Shown here: positions 16,046-23,028 of the stretch, one piece after another
How the letters are laid out: each line of letters starts with the position of its first letter
Numbering within the stretch: position 1 is the first letter of the stretch
Assembly: GCF_013030945.1 (NCBI RefSeq)
Contig: NZ_JABBXF010000090.1
Span: 1-48,854 of the forward strand
Source of the DNA: Streptomyces morookaense
GTDB taxonomy: Bacteria > Actinomycetota > Actinomycetes > Streptomycetales > Streptomycetaceae
Reading direction: 5' to 3'
Length of the DNA: 48,854 bases
The notes under the pieces: model-generated
Seen by the model: the letters and a program-made list of their open reading frames with translations, nothing else
What the model was told of the DNA's origin: nothing
Database searches by the model: none
Made by a program: the position numbers and the translations under genes

Positions 16046-17602
16046 TCAGGCCGACGCGGCCGCTTCCGCCTCCTGCCGCAGCCGCTTCTTGTCCGGCTTG
16101 CCCGCGTCCGTCAGCGGCAGCGCCTCCGTGAAGACGATGCTCGCGGGCACGTACATCGCGCCCCGCTCCTCCTGGACCAGCGCGCGCAGCTGCTCCGCGT
16201 CGACACCGCTGCCCGGTACCGGGACGACCACGGCGTGGACCTGCTCCATGCGGTCGGCGTCGCGGACGCCGAAGACCGCGCTCTGGAGCACCTCCGGGTG
16301 GGAGTTGAGGACGTCCTCCAGTTCGCTGGTGTACACATGGCCGCCGACCACGACGATCATGTCCTTGAGGCGGTCGACGACGGTGATGTAGCCCTCCTCG
16401 TCGACGAACCCGATGTCGCCGGTGTGCAGCCAGCCGTCCCGCAGCACCTCGGCGGTCAGTTCGGGCTGCTTCCAGTAGCCCTGCATGAGCCGCTCCGAGC
16501 GGATGCATATCTCGCCGTGCTCGCCGGCCGGCAGGTCGCGGCCGTCCTCGTCGCGGATCGCGACCTCGACGCCCTCCAGCGGCTTGCCCGCGGAGCGCAG
16601 GCGCTGCAGGTGGCGCGGGTGGTCCAGGTCGTGGTCCTCGGCGGTGAGGATGCTGATGCCGCCGGCCTCGTTCTGCCCGTAGAACTGCAGCAGTACGGGG
16701 CCGAAGCGGCGCACCGCGTCCGCGATGCGGGCCGGGGAGGACTGGCAGCCGCCGTAGGCGATGCAGCGGAGGCTGGAGGTGTCGGTGCGGTCGGCGTCCG
16801 GGTGGTCCATCAGCTGGTAGAGCAGCGGCGGCAGCAGGAAGAGGTCCGTGATGCGCTCGCGCTCGATGGCGGCGAGGACGGCCGCGGGGTCGAAGTCCTC
16901 CAGCAGGACGACGACGCCGCCCTCGCGCAGGGTGGCGTCGGCCATGTGCCCGGCGGCGTGGGCGAGGGTGGTGCAGACGAGCAGGCGGACGTCGGCGTTG
17001 TGCTCCATCGCGCGGAACGGGTTCTGCCCGAACGTGCTGCAGATGCCCTTGGGGTGGCCGGTCGTTCCGCCGGTGTGCCGGATGGTGCACACGTCGCCGG
17101 GGTGCGCCTGGTTGGGGAACGGCTCGGCGGATTCGCGGGCGGCCAGCTCCAGCAGGTCGGTGCCCGCGTCCGAAGGGCCGAGGACGAGCACGGACTTCAC
17201 CGGGGCCAGGGCCGTGACCTCGGCGGCCCGTGCGGCCAGGCGCGGGTCGACGATCAGGGTGTGCGTCTCGACGTCGCGGACGATGGTGGCCTGGACGTCG
17301 GCGGACAGCTTGTTGTAGAGGTGGTTGACCTTGCAGCCGAGCAGGTTGGCCGCGTAGCGCGCGGCGATGATCTCGGGCAGGTTGCCGCTCAGCAGGGTGA
17401 CCGTGTGCCCGCGGCGCAGGCCCTGGGCCACGAGGGCCCGGGTCATGCGGTAGACGAGGTCGCGGATTTCGCCCGCGGTGACGCGCCGGTCCCCGTGGAT
17501 CAGGGCCTCGCGGCCGGGGTCGGAGCCGAGGGCGTCCAGGTTCTCCTCGACGTAGGTGCGGAAGGCCGGCGCGGTGTCCCCGCCGGTGCTCGTGCTGGGC
17601 AT
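16046..17602 (-). CDS. AMP-dependent acyl-CoA synthetase/ligase
   Basis: A 518-residue ANL-superfamily enzyme. It has the P-loop TIRHTGGTTGHPKG near residue 180, the A5 motif QFYGQNEAGG near 310, A7 GWLHTGDIGFVDEEGY near 400, A8 VDRLKDMIVVVGGHVYTSELED near 420, and the A10 catalytic Lys in LPLTDAGKPDKKRL. It activates a carboxylic acid to acyl-AMP and then to the CoA thioester. The pocket sequence LAHAAGHM is that of fatty/aryl acid-CoA ligases, but the substrate is not readable. A LysR gene lies directly upstream on the same strand, with a T-N11-A box in the 129-bp gap. Confidence 0.9.
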   Translation of the reverse strand: MPSTSTGGDTAPAFRTYVEENLDALGSDPGREALIHGDRRVTAGEIRDLVYRMTRALVAQGLRRGHTVTLLSGNLPEIIAARYAANLLGCKVNHLYNKLSADVQATIVRDVETHTLIVDPRLAARAAEVTALAPVKSVLVLGPSDAGTDLLELAARESAEPFPNQAHPGDVCTIRHTGGTTGHPKGICSTFGQNPFRAMEHNADVRLLVCTTLAHAAGHMADATLREGGVVVLLEDFDPAAVLAAIERERITDLFLLPPLLYQLMDHPDADRTDTSSLRCIAYGGCQSSPARIADAVRRFGPVLLQFYGQNEAGGISILTAEDHDLDHPRHLQRLRSAGKPLEGVEVAIRDEDGRDLPAGEHGEICIRSERLMQGYWKQPELTAEVLRDGWLHTGDIGFVDEEGYITVVDRLKDMIVVVGGHVYTSELEDVLNSHPEVLQSAVFGVRDADRMEQVHAVVVPVPGSGVDAEQLRALVQEERGAMYVPASIVFTEALPLTDAGKPDKKRLRQEAEAAASA

Positions 17603-17620
17603 TGCGGATCCTCCAGTGAG

Positions 17621-17669
17621 GTTGCTCTAGGCAACCAGACTGTCGTGACTGTTTCGGCTTGAGCAACCC
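17621..17669. promoter_or_regulatory. Candidate LysR box upstream of the ligase
   Basis: GGTTGC-TCTAG-GCAACC (17621-17637) contains a T-N11-A dyad (TTGCTCTAGGCAA, 17623-17635), the classical LysR-type core. A third half site, GAGCAACC, lies at 17662-17669. The site is 20 bp upstream of the ligase start and 60-110 bp after the LysR gene. Confidence 0.5.
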
Positions 17670-17731
17670 TGGTGCGTAACTTGTCGTGAAAGCTCCGGAA
17701 ACTCGTCGGAAATGTGGCGGCCGGGAGCGCC

Positions 17732-18703
17732 TCACCGTCCCGTCGGCAGCGGGAGCAGGCCGCCACCCTGCTCCCGCAGCCATAAGCGGTATGTCTCGTT
17801 CCGCTCTGCCGCCTCCGCGTACGCCTCCATCAGGTCGCCGAACAGGGCGTCGAGTTCGCGCATCGGCAGCGCACCGCGCCGCGACGCCAGTGACAGCTGC
17901 GCCGTCAACGGGTCGCCGAGCAGCGGGCGGACGACCGTTCCGGCCTCCGGTGCCGCCGTCGGCTGGCAGCAGCGCACCGCCTCGCCGGAGGCGACCAGTT
18001 CGGCCGCCGTCGTGGTGTCGCGGACGTGGAGGATGCGGGGGGCCGTGCCGGCGGCCGTGAACGCGCGGTGCAGGGCCGTCGCCTCGTCGTCGGCCGCCGG
18101 GTCGGTGATCCAGTCGTCGCCGGCGAGTTCGCCCAGCGGCACCACCGGGCGCGCGGCCGCCGGGTGTCCGGCGGAGAGGGCGACGAAGCGCGGCTCGCAG
18201 GCGATGAGCACGCGGCGCTCGACCCCGGCCGGGACGGGCAGGGGGAAGCCGGTCGTCTCGTGGACCAGCGCGACGTCGAGCTGGTTCGTCGCCAGCAGCT
18301 GCAGCAGCACGCCGGAGGAGACGTCGATGTGGATCGTGGTGTCCGTCTCCGGCAGCCGCCGGTGGATGCGGTGCAGCCAACCGGTCACCGCGCGGCTGCC
18401 GATGCTGCCGATGCGTAACCGTGCGCCGCCGATGCCGAGGGCCGCGTCCCTGGCGGCGGTCACCAGGGCGCTCATCTCGGCGATGATGGGGCGGGCGCGG
18501 GCGAGGACGGAGTGGCCCAGGGGAGTGGGGCGGCTGCCGGTCCGGCCGCGGGTGAACAGCAGCCCGCCGATGCAGCTTTCGATGCGGTGGAGCTGGGTGG
18601 TGAGCGAGGGCTGGGTCATGCCCAGCTGCAGGGCGGCCTTGCGGACGCTGCCGGTGTCGGCGATGGCGCAAAGTGCACGGAGGTGCCTGACCTCAAGCTC
18701 CAC
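17732..18703 (-). CDS. snpR: LysR-family transcriptional regulator divergent from snapalysin (SnpR-like)
   Basis: A 323-residue LTTR. The N-terminal winged helix is MELEVRHLRALCAIADTGSVRKAALQLGMTQPSLTTQLHRIE, followed by the linker helix and an effector domain (RLRIGSIGSRAVTGW...DVALVHET) typical of the family. It is transcribed away from the snapalysin gene across a 228-bp region. In S. lividans and S. coelicolor the small neutral protease gene snpA is divergently paired with a LysR activator, snpR, and this gene occupies that position. It could also control the acyl-CoA ligase immediately downstream, whose promoter has its own T-N11-A dyad. Confidence 0.85.
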   Translation of the reverse strand: MELEVRHLRALCAIADTGSVRKAALQLGMTQPSLTTQLHRIESCIGGLLFTRGRTGSRPTPLGHSVLARARPIIAEMSALVTAARDAALGIGGARLRIGSIGSRAVTGWLHRIHRRLPETDTTIHIDVSSGVLLQLLATNQLDVALVHETTGFPLPVPAGVERRVLIACEPRFVALSAGHPAAARPVVPLGELAGDDWITDPAADDEATALHRAFTAAGTAPRILHVRDTTTAAELVASGEAVRCCQPTAAPEAGTVVRPLLGDPLTAQLSLASRRGALPMRELDALFGDLMEAYAEAAERNETYRLWLREQGGGLLPLPTGR

Positions 18704-18931
18704 GCAGGGAGCATAACTTCGCCTCGTACGTCACACCAGACACATAACAGAGGTGATGCGACTACGGAGCGCGAAGGTTAGGTGATGGGGCGGTGCTATG
18801 CCCAATTGGCATCATCCGCACCGGCGTTAACGCGTCACAGACTCAAGGGGAACAAGCGTTCACCCGTTGAACTCCGGTCGCCGGCCCACCCCGTGCGGCC
18901 CGGGGTTCTCGGCACGAATGGAGTCCCCCAC
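18704..18931. promoter_or_regulatory. Divergent snpR-snpA regulatory region with LysR box
   Basis: 228 bp between the divergent regulator and protease genes, with several AT-rich patches. The clearest element is ATGCC-CAATT-GGCAT (18798-18812), whose core TGCCCAATTGGCA is a T-N11-A dyad. The protease mRNA leader, from about 18850, contains AAGGGG. Confidence 0.6.
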
Positions 18932-19606
18932 ATGAACCGCTCCACTGCAGTGCTCTCCGCCGCCCTCGGACTGGGTCTGGCGGCCGCCATGACGGCCGTG
19001 CCCGCCTCGGCGGCGACCACGGCACAGCCGGCCGCATCGGCGAAGTCCACGGCGTCCTCGCGGGCCGCGTACGTCGGCTCGGCCCGCGAACAGGCCGACA
19101 CGAAGGCGTTCTTCGAGGCCGTGATGAAGTCCGCGAAGGCCAAGCAGGCCGCGTCGCCCGGCCTGCGCACCGTGACGGTGACCTACGACCCCAGCCAGGC
19201 GCCGAGTTTCCAGAACGAGATAGCCAACGCGGCGCAGATCTGGAACAGTTCCGTCCGCAACGTCCAGCTGAGAGCGGGCGGCAACGCCGACTTCAACTAC
19301 TACGAGGGCAACGACTCGCGCGGCTCCTACGCCAGCACCGACGGCCACGGCCGCGGGTATGTCTTCCTGGACTACCAGCAGAACCAGGAGTACGACTCGA
19401 CCCGTGTCACCGCGCACGAGACCGGTCACGTCCTCGGCCTGCCGGACCACTACTCGGGCCCGTGCAGCGAGCTGATGTCCGGCGGCGGCCCCGGCCCGTC
19501 CTGTACGAACCCGTACCCGAACGCCGCCGAGCGCAGCCGCGTGAACCAGCTCTGGGCGAACGGGCTGAAGTCCCTCGACCGGGACGTGTTCACCAAGGTC
19601 CGGTGA
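18932..19606 (+). CDS. snpA: Snapalysin, secreted small neutral zinc protease (M7)
   Basis: A 224-residue preproprotein. The signal peptide (MNRSTAVLSAALGLGLAAAMTAVPASA, cut after ASA) is followed by a propeptide of about 55 residues and a mature domain of about 15 kDa. The zinc site HETGHVLGLPD gives ligands H162 and H166, catalytic E163 and third ligand D172, the HExxHxxGxxD pattern special to M7 snapalysins. Two Cys in SGPCSELMSGGGPGPSC form the family disulfide around the Met turn. ATG 18932 is the start consistent with the signal peptide. It is regulated by the divergent LysR protein in known relatives. Confidence 0.93.
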   Translation: MNRSTAVLSAALGLGLAAAMTAVPASAATTAQPAASAKSTASSRAAYVGSAREQADTKAFFEAVMKSAKAKQAASPGLRTVTVTYDPSQAPSFQNEIANAAQIWNSSVRNVQLRAGGNADFNYYEGNDSRGSYASTDGHGRGYVFLDYQQNQEYDSTRVTAHETGHVLGLPDHYSGPCSELMSGGGPGPSCTNPYPNAAERSRVNQLWANGLKSLDRDVFTKVR

Positions 19607-19654
19607 ACGGGCGGCTCTTGGGACGGCCCTTGAGCGCGCACGCGTGATACGACA

Positions 19655-19687
19655 GCGGGCCGGCTCCGTCGATCGGAGCCGGCCCGC
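19655..19687. terminator. Bidirectional terminator between snpA and dedA
   Basis: A perfect 14-bp stem, GCGGGCCGGCTCCG with CGGAGCCGGCCCGC, and a 5-base loop (TCGAT), in the gap between convergent genes. Confidence 0.85.
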
Positions 19688-19706
19688 CGGCCGTTGTCGC
19701 GTGGGG

Positions 19707-20345
19707 TCACTGCGGCTGCGCTTCCGGTTCCTCCGGGCGCTTCATCAGGTACACCGCCCCCGCCCCCGCCGCGAACAGCGCCAGGACCGAGACCGCCGTG
19801 CCGAGCCAGGTCGCGCCGAGCCACATGCCGCCGAAGTAGCCCAGGCTCACGCTGTATGCGGCCCAGGTCACACCCGCCAGTGCGGACCACGGAAGGAACT
19901 CGGTCACCCTGCGGTGCATCACGCCCGCACCGAGGCTGACCACCGAGCGGCCGGCGGGTGCGAAGCGGGCCAGCACGACGAGCGGTCCGCCGCCGCGCAA
20001 CAGGGCCGTGCCCAGCTTGGCCTGGGCCGCGGTGAGGCGGCGGGAACGGGCGATGGCGCGGTCGAAGCGGTCGCCGCCGCGCCAGGCGAGGCGGTAGGCG
20101 ACCATGTCGCCGAGGACGGACGCGGTGGCCGCGCAGGCGATGAGCGCGAACATGTTGGGGAAGTCGGCGTGCCCGTGGGCCGCGTCACCCACCGCACCGG
20201 CGGCGGAACCCGCGGCCGTGGTGGCGGCGGTGATCACCAGGACCCCGCTCGGCAGCACCGGCAGGAAGACGTCCAGGAGGACGGACAGCCCGACGATCAC
20301 GTATATCCATGGTGTGTCGGCCAAGGCCCCCAACTGCTCCAGCAC
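19707..20345 (-). CDS. DedA-family membrane protein
   Basis: A 212-residue polytopic protein. The N-terminal re-entrant region LSVLLDVFLPVLPSGVLVITAATTAAG and the central FARFAPAGRSVVSLGAGVMHRRVTEFLPWSALAGVTWAAYSVSLGYFGG carry the acidic/Arg pattern of DedA/VTT (SNARE-associated) proteins. These proteins act as lipid carrier flippases or scramblases, for example for undecaprenyl phosphate. I chose GTG 20345 because GGGAG lies 8 bases upstream and residues further up are not DedA-like. It ends in a cytoplasmic acidic tail. Confidence 0.85.
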   Translation of the reverse strand: MLEQLGALADTPWIYVIVGLSVLLDVFLPVLPSGVLVITAATTAAGSAAGAVGDAAHGHADFPNMFALIACAATASVLGDMVAYRLAWRGGDRFDRAIARSRRLTAAQAKLGTALLRGGGPLVVLARFAPAGRSVVSLGAGVMHRRVTEFLPWSALAGVTWAAYSVSLGYFGGMWLGATWLGTAVSVLALFAAGAGAVYLMKRPEEPEAQPQ

Positions 20346-20442
20346 GTCCTGATCTCCCGGTACGGTCCCCCGCCGCGACGTCGCAGGGGAGCGGCAGGGG
20401 CGGCCTTCACAACCGTACAGCGTACGCCTGAAGGAAACGGGA

Positions 20443-20496
20443 GATGTGCGCGGGACGCGTGATGTTCTTCGCATCCCGCGCCCGAAGGTGCACATC
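20443..20496. terminator. Imperfect nested hairpin downstream of doxX
   Basis: GATGTGC (20443-20449) pairs with GCACATC (20490-20496), and GCGGGA (20450-20455) with TCCCGC (20474-20479). It lies between the doxX stop and the dedA start and could end doxX transcription. Otherwise this roughly 200-bp gap shows no gene. Confidence 0.4.
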
Positions 20497-20548
20497 GGTC
20501 GTGCGCATCACATCAGTTGAGCGCACTGCGCCCCGGCCGGGGCGGCCG

Positions 20549-21046
20549 TCAGGCGGAGTTGCGCGCGGAGCGGCCGAAGAGGCGGTCCAGAGCGAACGCA
20601 CCGGGGCCGGTGAAGACCAGCAGCAGGAAGGCCCAGCAGAACATCGCGGACGCCTCGCCGCCGTTCTGGATCGGCCACAGGGCCACCTTCTGGTGCACGT
20701 TGAAGTACGCGTAGGCCATGGAACCGGAGGCGATCAGCGCCGCGGTGCGGGTGCCGGCACCGAACAGGACGAGGACGCCGGCCACGAGCTGGATGACCGC
20801 CGCGTACCAGCCGGGCCAGGTGCCCGCCGGGATCGTGCCGCCGTGGGTGCCGGCCGCGCCGCCCAGGATGCCGAAGAGCGAGGCGGCGCCGTGGGTGGCG
20901 AAGAGCAGGCCGACGACGATGCGGAACAGCGACAGGACGTACGGGCGGGCCGCGTCGAGGCGTCCGGCGAGCGAGTCGGGCGCGGGGGCGGTGGCTGCGG
21001 CGCTGGTGGTGGCGGCCGGGGTGGTGGGGGTCGGTGTGGGGGGCAT
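20549..21046 (-). CDS. DoxX-family membrane protein
   Basis: A 165-residue protein. A Pro/Thr/Ala-rich N-terminus of about 30 residues is followed by four transmembrane helices in DoxX order: YVLSLFRIVVGLLFATHGAASLFG, WPGWYAAVIQLVAGVLVLFG, RTAALIASGSMAYAYFNVHQ and MFCWAFLLLVFTGPGAFALDRLFG. The RIVxGLLFxxHG motif is characteristic. Some DoxX proteins take part in redox/thiol stress defence, for example with SodA and a sulfurtransferase in mycobacteria. GAGGAG lies 8 bases before the ATG. A DmdR/IdeR-like iron box lies 43 bases upstream of the start. Confidence 0.88.
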   Translation of the reverse strand: MPPTPTPTTPAATTSAAATAPAPDSLAGRLDAARPYVLSLFRIVVGLLFATHGAASLFGILGGAAGTHGGTIPAGTWPGWYAAVIQLVAGVLVLFGAGTRTAALIASGSMAYAYFNVHQKVALWPIQNGGEASAMFCWAFLLLVFTGPGAFALDRLFGRSARNSA

Positions 21047-21088
21047 GAGCGGTGCTCCTCGTGCGACGGGGACGGAAAGCGGAGTACT

Positions 21089-21107
21089 TCAGGTTAGGGG
21101 CGCCTAA
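21089..21107 (-). promoter_or_regulatory. Candidate iron box (DmdR/IdeR-type) upstream of doxX
   Basis: TCAGGTTAGGGGCGCCTAA agrees at 15 of 19 positions with the actinomycete iron-box pattern TTAGGTTAGGCTCACCTAA as I remember it, keeping both conserved ends (AGGTTAGG and CCTAA). Confidence 0.5.
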
Positions 21108-21171
21108 GAGTGCTTGCAAGTTCAAGTTCTTGATTTTCGGCACCGGCGCCGCGTCGCGTACCCTGAGGGGA

Positions 21172-21287
21172 GCAGAAGGGGAGTAGCTCTTCGCCGGAAC
21201 GTCGACATACTGCCGGGCCTCGTGCCCGGCCGGCGCCCGGAGGCCGGTCGCTTGCGCTGTGCAGGCCCGGCCAGCGAGACCTTCGGC
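21172..21287 (+). ncRNA. yybP-ykoY manganese riboswitch
   Basis: This region carries the conserved elements of the yybP-ykoY aptamer in order: AAGGGGAGTAGC (21176-21187), GTCGACATACTGC (21201 on) and GCGAGACCTTC (21274-21284). Stem P1 forms from GAAGG (21175-21179) with CCTTC (21280-21284). Between them is a GC-rich hairpin arm (CCGGGC...GCCCGG). It lies 100 bases upstream of a GDT1/TMEM165-type transporter, a gene family controlled by this Mn2+ sensor elsewhere. Confidence 0.88.
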
Positions 21288-21321
21288 AGCAGTGTCCGTC
21301 CACGACGCTGCCGTGCCGAAG
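21281..21321 (+). promoter_or_regulatory. Expression-platform hairpin of the Mn riboswitch
   Basis: CTTCGGCA (21281-21288) pairs perfectly with TGCCGAAG (21314-21321), with GCAGC/GCTGC continuing the stem. Its 5' strand reuses the 3' strand of riboswitch stem P1, so the two structures are mutually exclusive. Confidence 0.6.
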
Positions 21322-21385
21322 CGACCCCTGAACTCGTCGGTGCGGTACGACAGCGTCGCCCCTCCGACTCGAGGAAACCGCTCCT

Positions 21386-21967
21386 GTGTTCAGCTTCACC
21401 GTCGCCGCGCTGGTCTTCGGCGTGATCTTCCTGGCCGAACTTCCCGACAAAACCGCCCTGGCGTCCCTGATGCTCGGTACGCGCTACCGGGCCTCGTATG
21501 TCTTCGTCGGCGTCGCGGCCGCCTTCGCCGTGCATGTGGCCCTGGCCGTCGCGGCGGGCAGCCTGCTGACGCTGCTGCCGCAGCGGTTGCTCCAGGCCGT
21601 CGTCGGGGTGGCGTTCCTGGCGGGCGCCGCCGTGCTGCTGCTGAAGAAGGACGACGACGAGGAGGAGATCAGGAAGCCTGCGGACCAGTCCTTCTGGAAG
21701 GTGTCCGGGGCGGGCTTCATGCTGATCCTGGTCGCGGAGTTCGGCGACCTCACGCAGATCATGACGGCCAACCTGGCGGCGCGCTACAACGACCCGGTCT
21801 CGGTGGGCGTGGGCGCGACCCTGGGCCTGTGGGCGGTCGCCGGCGCGGGCATCGTGGGCGGCAAGGCGCTGATGCGGTACGTACCGCTGTCACTGATCAC
21901 GAAGGTGGCGGCCCTGGTGATGCTGGCCCTGGCGGGCTTCAGCCTGTACGAGGCGGTGGCGGCCTAG
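21386..21967 (+). CDS. GDT1/TMEM165-family Mn2+ (cation) exporter
   Basis: A 193-residue protein with six hydrophobic helices in two related halves. Each half has the UPF0016 signature E-x-G/P-D-[KR]-[TS]: FLAELPDKTALASLML near residue 17 and LVAEFGDLTQIMTANLA near residue 120 (the second has Leu for the usual Lys/Arg). An acidic-basic loop KKDDDEEEIRK joins the halves. The family exports Mn2+ or Ca2+. The GTG start is 16 bases after GAGG of GAGGAAA, and the gene is preceded by the manganese riboswitch, which supports Mn2+ as substrate. Confidence 0.9.
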   Translation: MFSFTVAALVFGVIFLAELPDKTALASLMLGTRYRASYVFVGVAAAFAVHVALAVAAGSLLTLLPQRLLQAVVGVAFLAGAAVLLLKKDDDEEEIRKPADQSFWKVSGAGFMLILVAEFGDLTQIMTANLAARYNDPVSVGVGATLGLWAVAGAGIVGGKALMRYVPLSLITKVAALVMLALAGFSLYEAVAA

Positions 21968-21971
21968 GCGA

Positions 21972-22033
21972 GGCGCCCCGTAAGGGGCGCGGGGAACTGC
22001 GCGACCGGCCACAACCGGCCCGCAGCGGAAAAA
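21972..22033. repeat. Dispersed Streptomyces intergenic repeat
   Basis: The hairpin GCGCCCC-GTAA-GGGGCGC (21973-21990) is followed by GGGGAACTGCGCGACCGGCC and ACAACCGGCCCGCAGC. This composite is familiar from many intergenic positions in Streptomyces chromosomes. It starts just after a stop codon. A shortened hairpin-only relative lies at 30303-30328. Confidence 0.7.
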
Positions 22034-22061
22034 GAATCCCCGCCCACCCGCTCGTCGGTCC

Positions 22062-22082
22062 CGAACCCCCGGAGGGGGTTCG
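22062..22082. terminator. Terminator between convergent genes
   Basis: CGAACCCCC pairs perfectly with GGGGGTTCG around GGA, between the GDT1 gene and the convergent HAD gene. Confidence 0.75.
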
Positions 22083-22122
22083 CTGTGCGCGGACCGTCGA
22101 GCAGGCGGACGGGGAAGCCTGA

Positions 22123-22776
22123 TCAGCCGACCGTCAGCACGATCTCGCCGTCCGCCCCGCGGGCGACGCCCACCTGCGTGAGGTCGGCCACGGCCACGTC
22201 CGGCGCATGCGCGGCAGCGCGCGGACCGATGCCCACGACTCGCATCCCGGCAGCCCGAGCGGCAGCGATCCCGGCCTCCGAGTCCTCGAAGGCCACGCAC
22301 TCCCCAGGGGCGAAGCCCAGCTCGGCGGCCCCCTTCAGGAAGCCCTCGGGGTCCGGCTTGCTGGCGCTCACGGACTCCGCGGTGACGCGGACACCCGGCA
22401 TCGGCAGGCCCGCCGCCCCCATCCGCGCCTGCGCCAGGCCGCTGTCCGCGGACGTGACCAGGGCGTGCGGGAGACCGGCGAGGGCGGCCATGAAGGCGGG
22501 CGCACCCGCCACCGGCACGACGCCGTCGACGTCGGCCGTCTCGGCCTCCAGCATGCGCCGGTTGTCGGCGTGGTTGAGCTCCATGGGGCGGTCCGGCAGC
22601 AGGACGGCCATGGTCGCGTAGCCCTGGCGGCCGTGGACGACCTTCATGACCTCGTCGGCGTCCAGACCGTGTTCCCCGGCCCAGCGGCGCCAGCAGCGCT
22701 CGACGACGGCGTCGGAGTTGACGATGGTCCCGTCCATGTCCAGCAGCAGTGCGCGGGCGGTGAGCGTGATGGTCAT
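22123..22776 (-). CDS. HAD-IA phosphatase (sugar-phosphatase-like)
   Basis: A 217-residue HAD subfamily IA hydrolase. Motif I is LLLDMDGTIVNSDAV (DxDGT), with a helical cap domain (WAGEHGLDADEVMKVVHGRQ). Motif II is HALVTSADSGLAQARM, motif III the Lys in VSASKPDPEGFLKGA, and motif IV VAFEDSEAGIAAARAAGM. The arrangement closely resembles sugar-phosphate phosphatases of the YfbT/GPP type, which act on small phosphorylated polyols or sugars; the actual substrate is unknown. ATG 22776 has GGAG 7 bases upstream. Confidence 0.85.
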   Translation of the reverse strand: MTITLTARALLLDMDGTIVNSDAVVERCWRRWAGEHGLDADEVMKVVHGRQGYATMAVLLPDRPMELNHADNRRMLEAETADVDGVVPVAGAPAFMAALAGLPHALVTSADSGLAQARMGAAGLPMPGVRVTAESVSASKPDPEGFLKGAAELGFAPGECVAFEDSEAGIAAARAAGMRVVGIGPRAAAHAPDVAVADLTQVGVARGADGEIVLTVG

Positions 22777-22846
22777 CCGAGGACTCCAGAGCGCGGGAGA
22801 AAGACAAGCGGCCCCGTCCGCCGGTCAGGGAGTGCGGGCGGGGCCA

Positions 22847-22871
22847 CTTTGTTTCTCAAACATACAAAAAG
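22847..22871. promoter_or_regulatory. AT-rich operator/promoter island
   Basis: In a region of about 72% GC, 25 bases are two-thirds A/T and contain the perfect dyad TGTTT-CTC-AAACA (22850-22862). The island lies in the 252-bp divergent gap between the HAD phosphatase gene and the MFS gene and is the only promoter-like sequence there. The rest of the gap shows no gene. Confidence 0.5.
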
Positions 22872-23028
22872 CACCGCCAGAAACGCCAATGCCCCAGGTC
22901 GCAGCCGCTGCGAGGGCCCTTTCCGGAGCCGCCCGAACGGGTGTCCCGGCAGGCCGTACGGGCACTTCCGGCTCACGATGGAGCTTGACGGAACCCCGAC
23001 CCCGGCCGCTCAACGGAGGGGAGTTCCC

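Noticed and set aside
15696..18671. A nearly 1000-codon open frame on the minus strand
   Set aside because: It runs through the ligase and LysR genes in another frame, is Arg/Pro/His-rich with no domain, and simply reflects high third-position GC.
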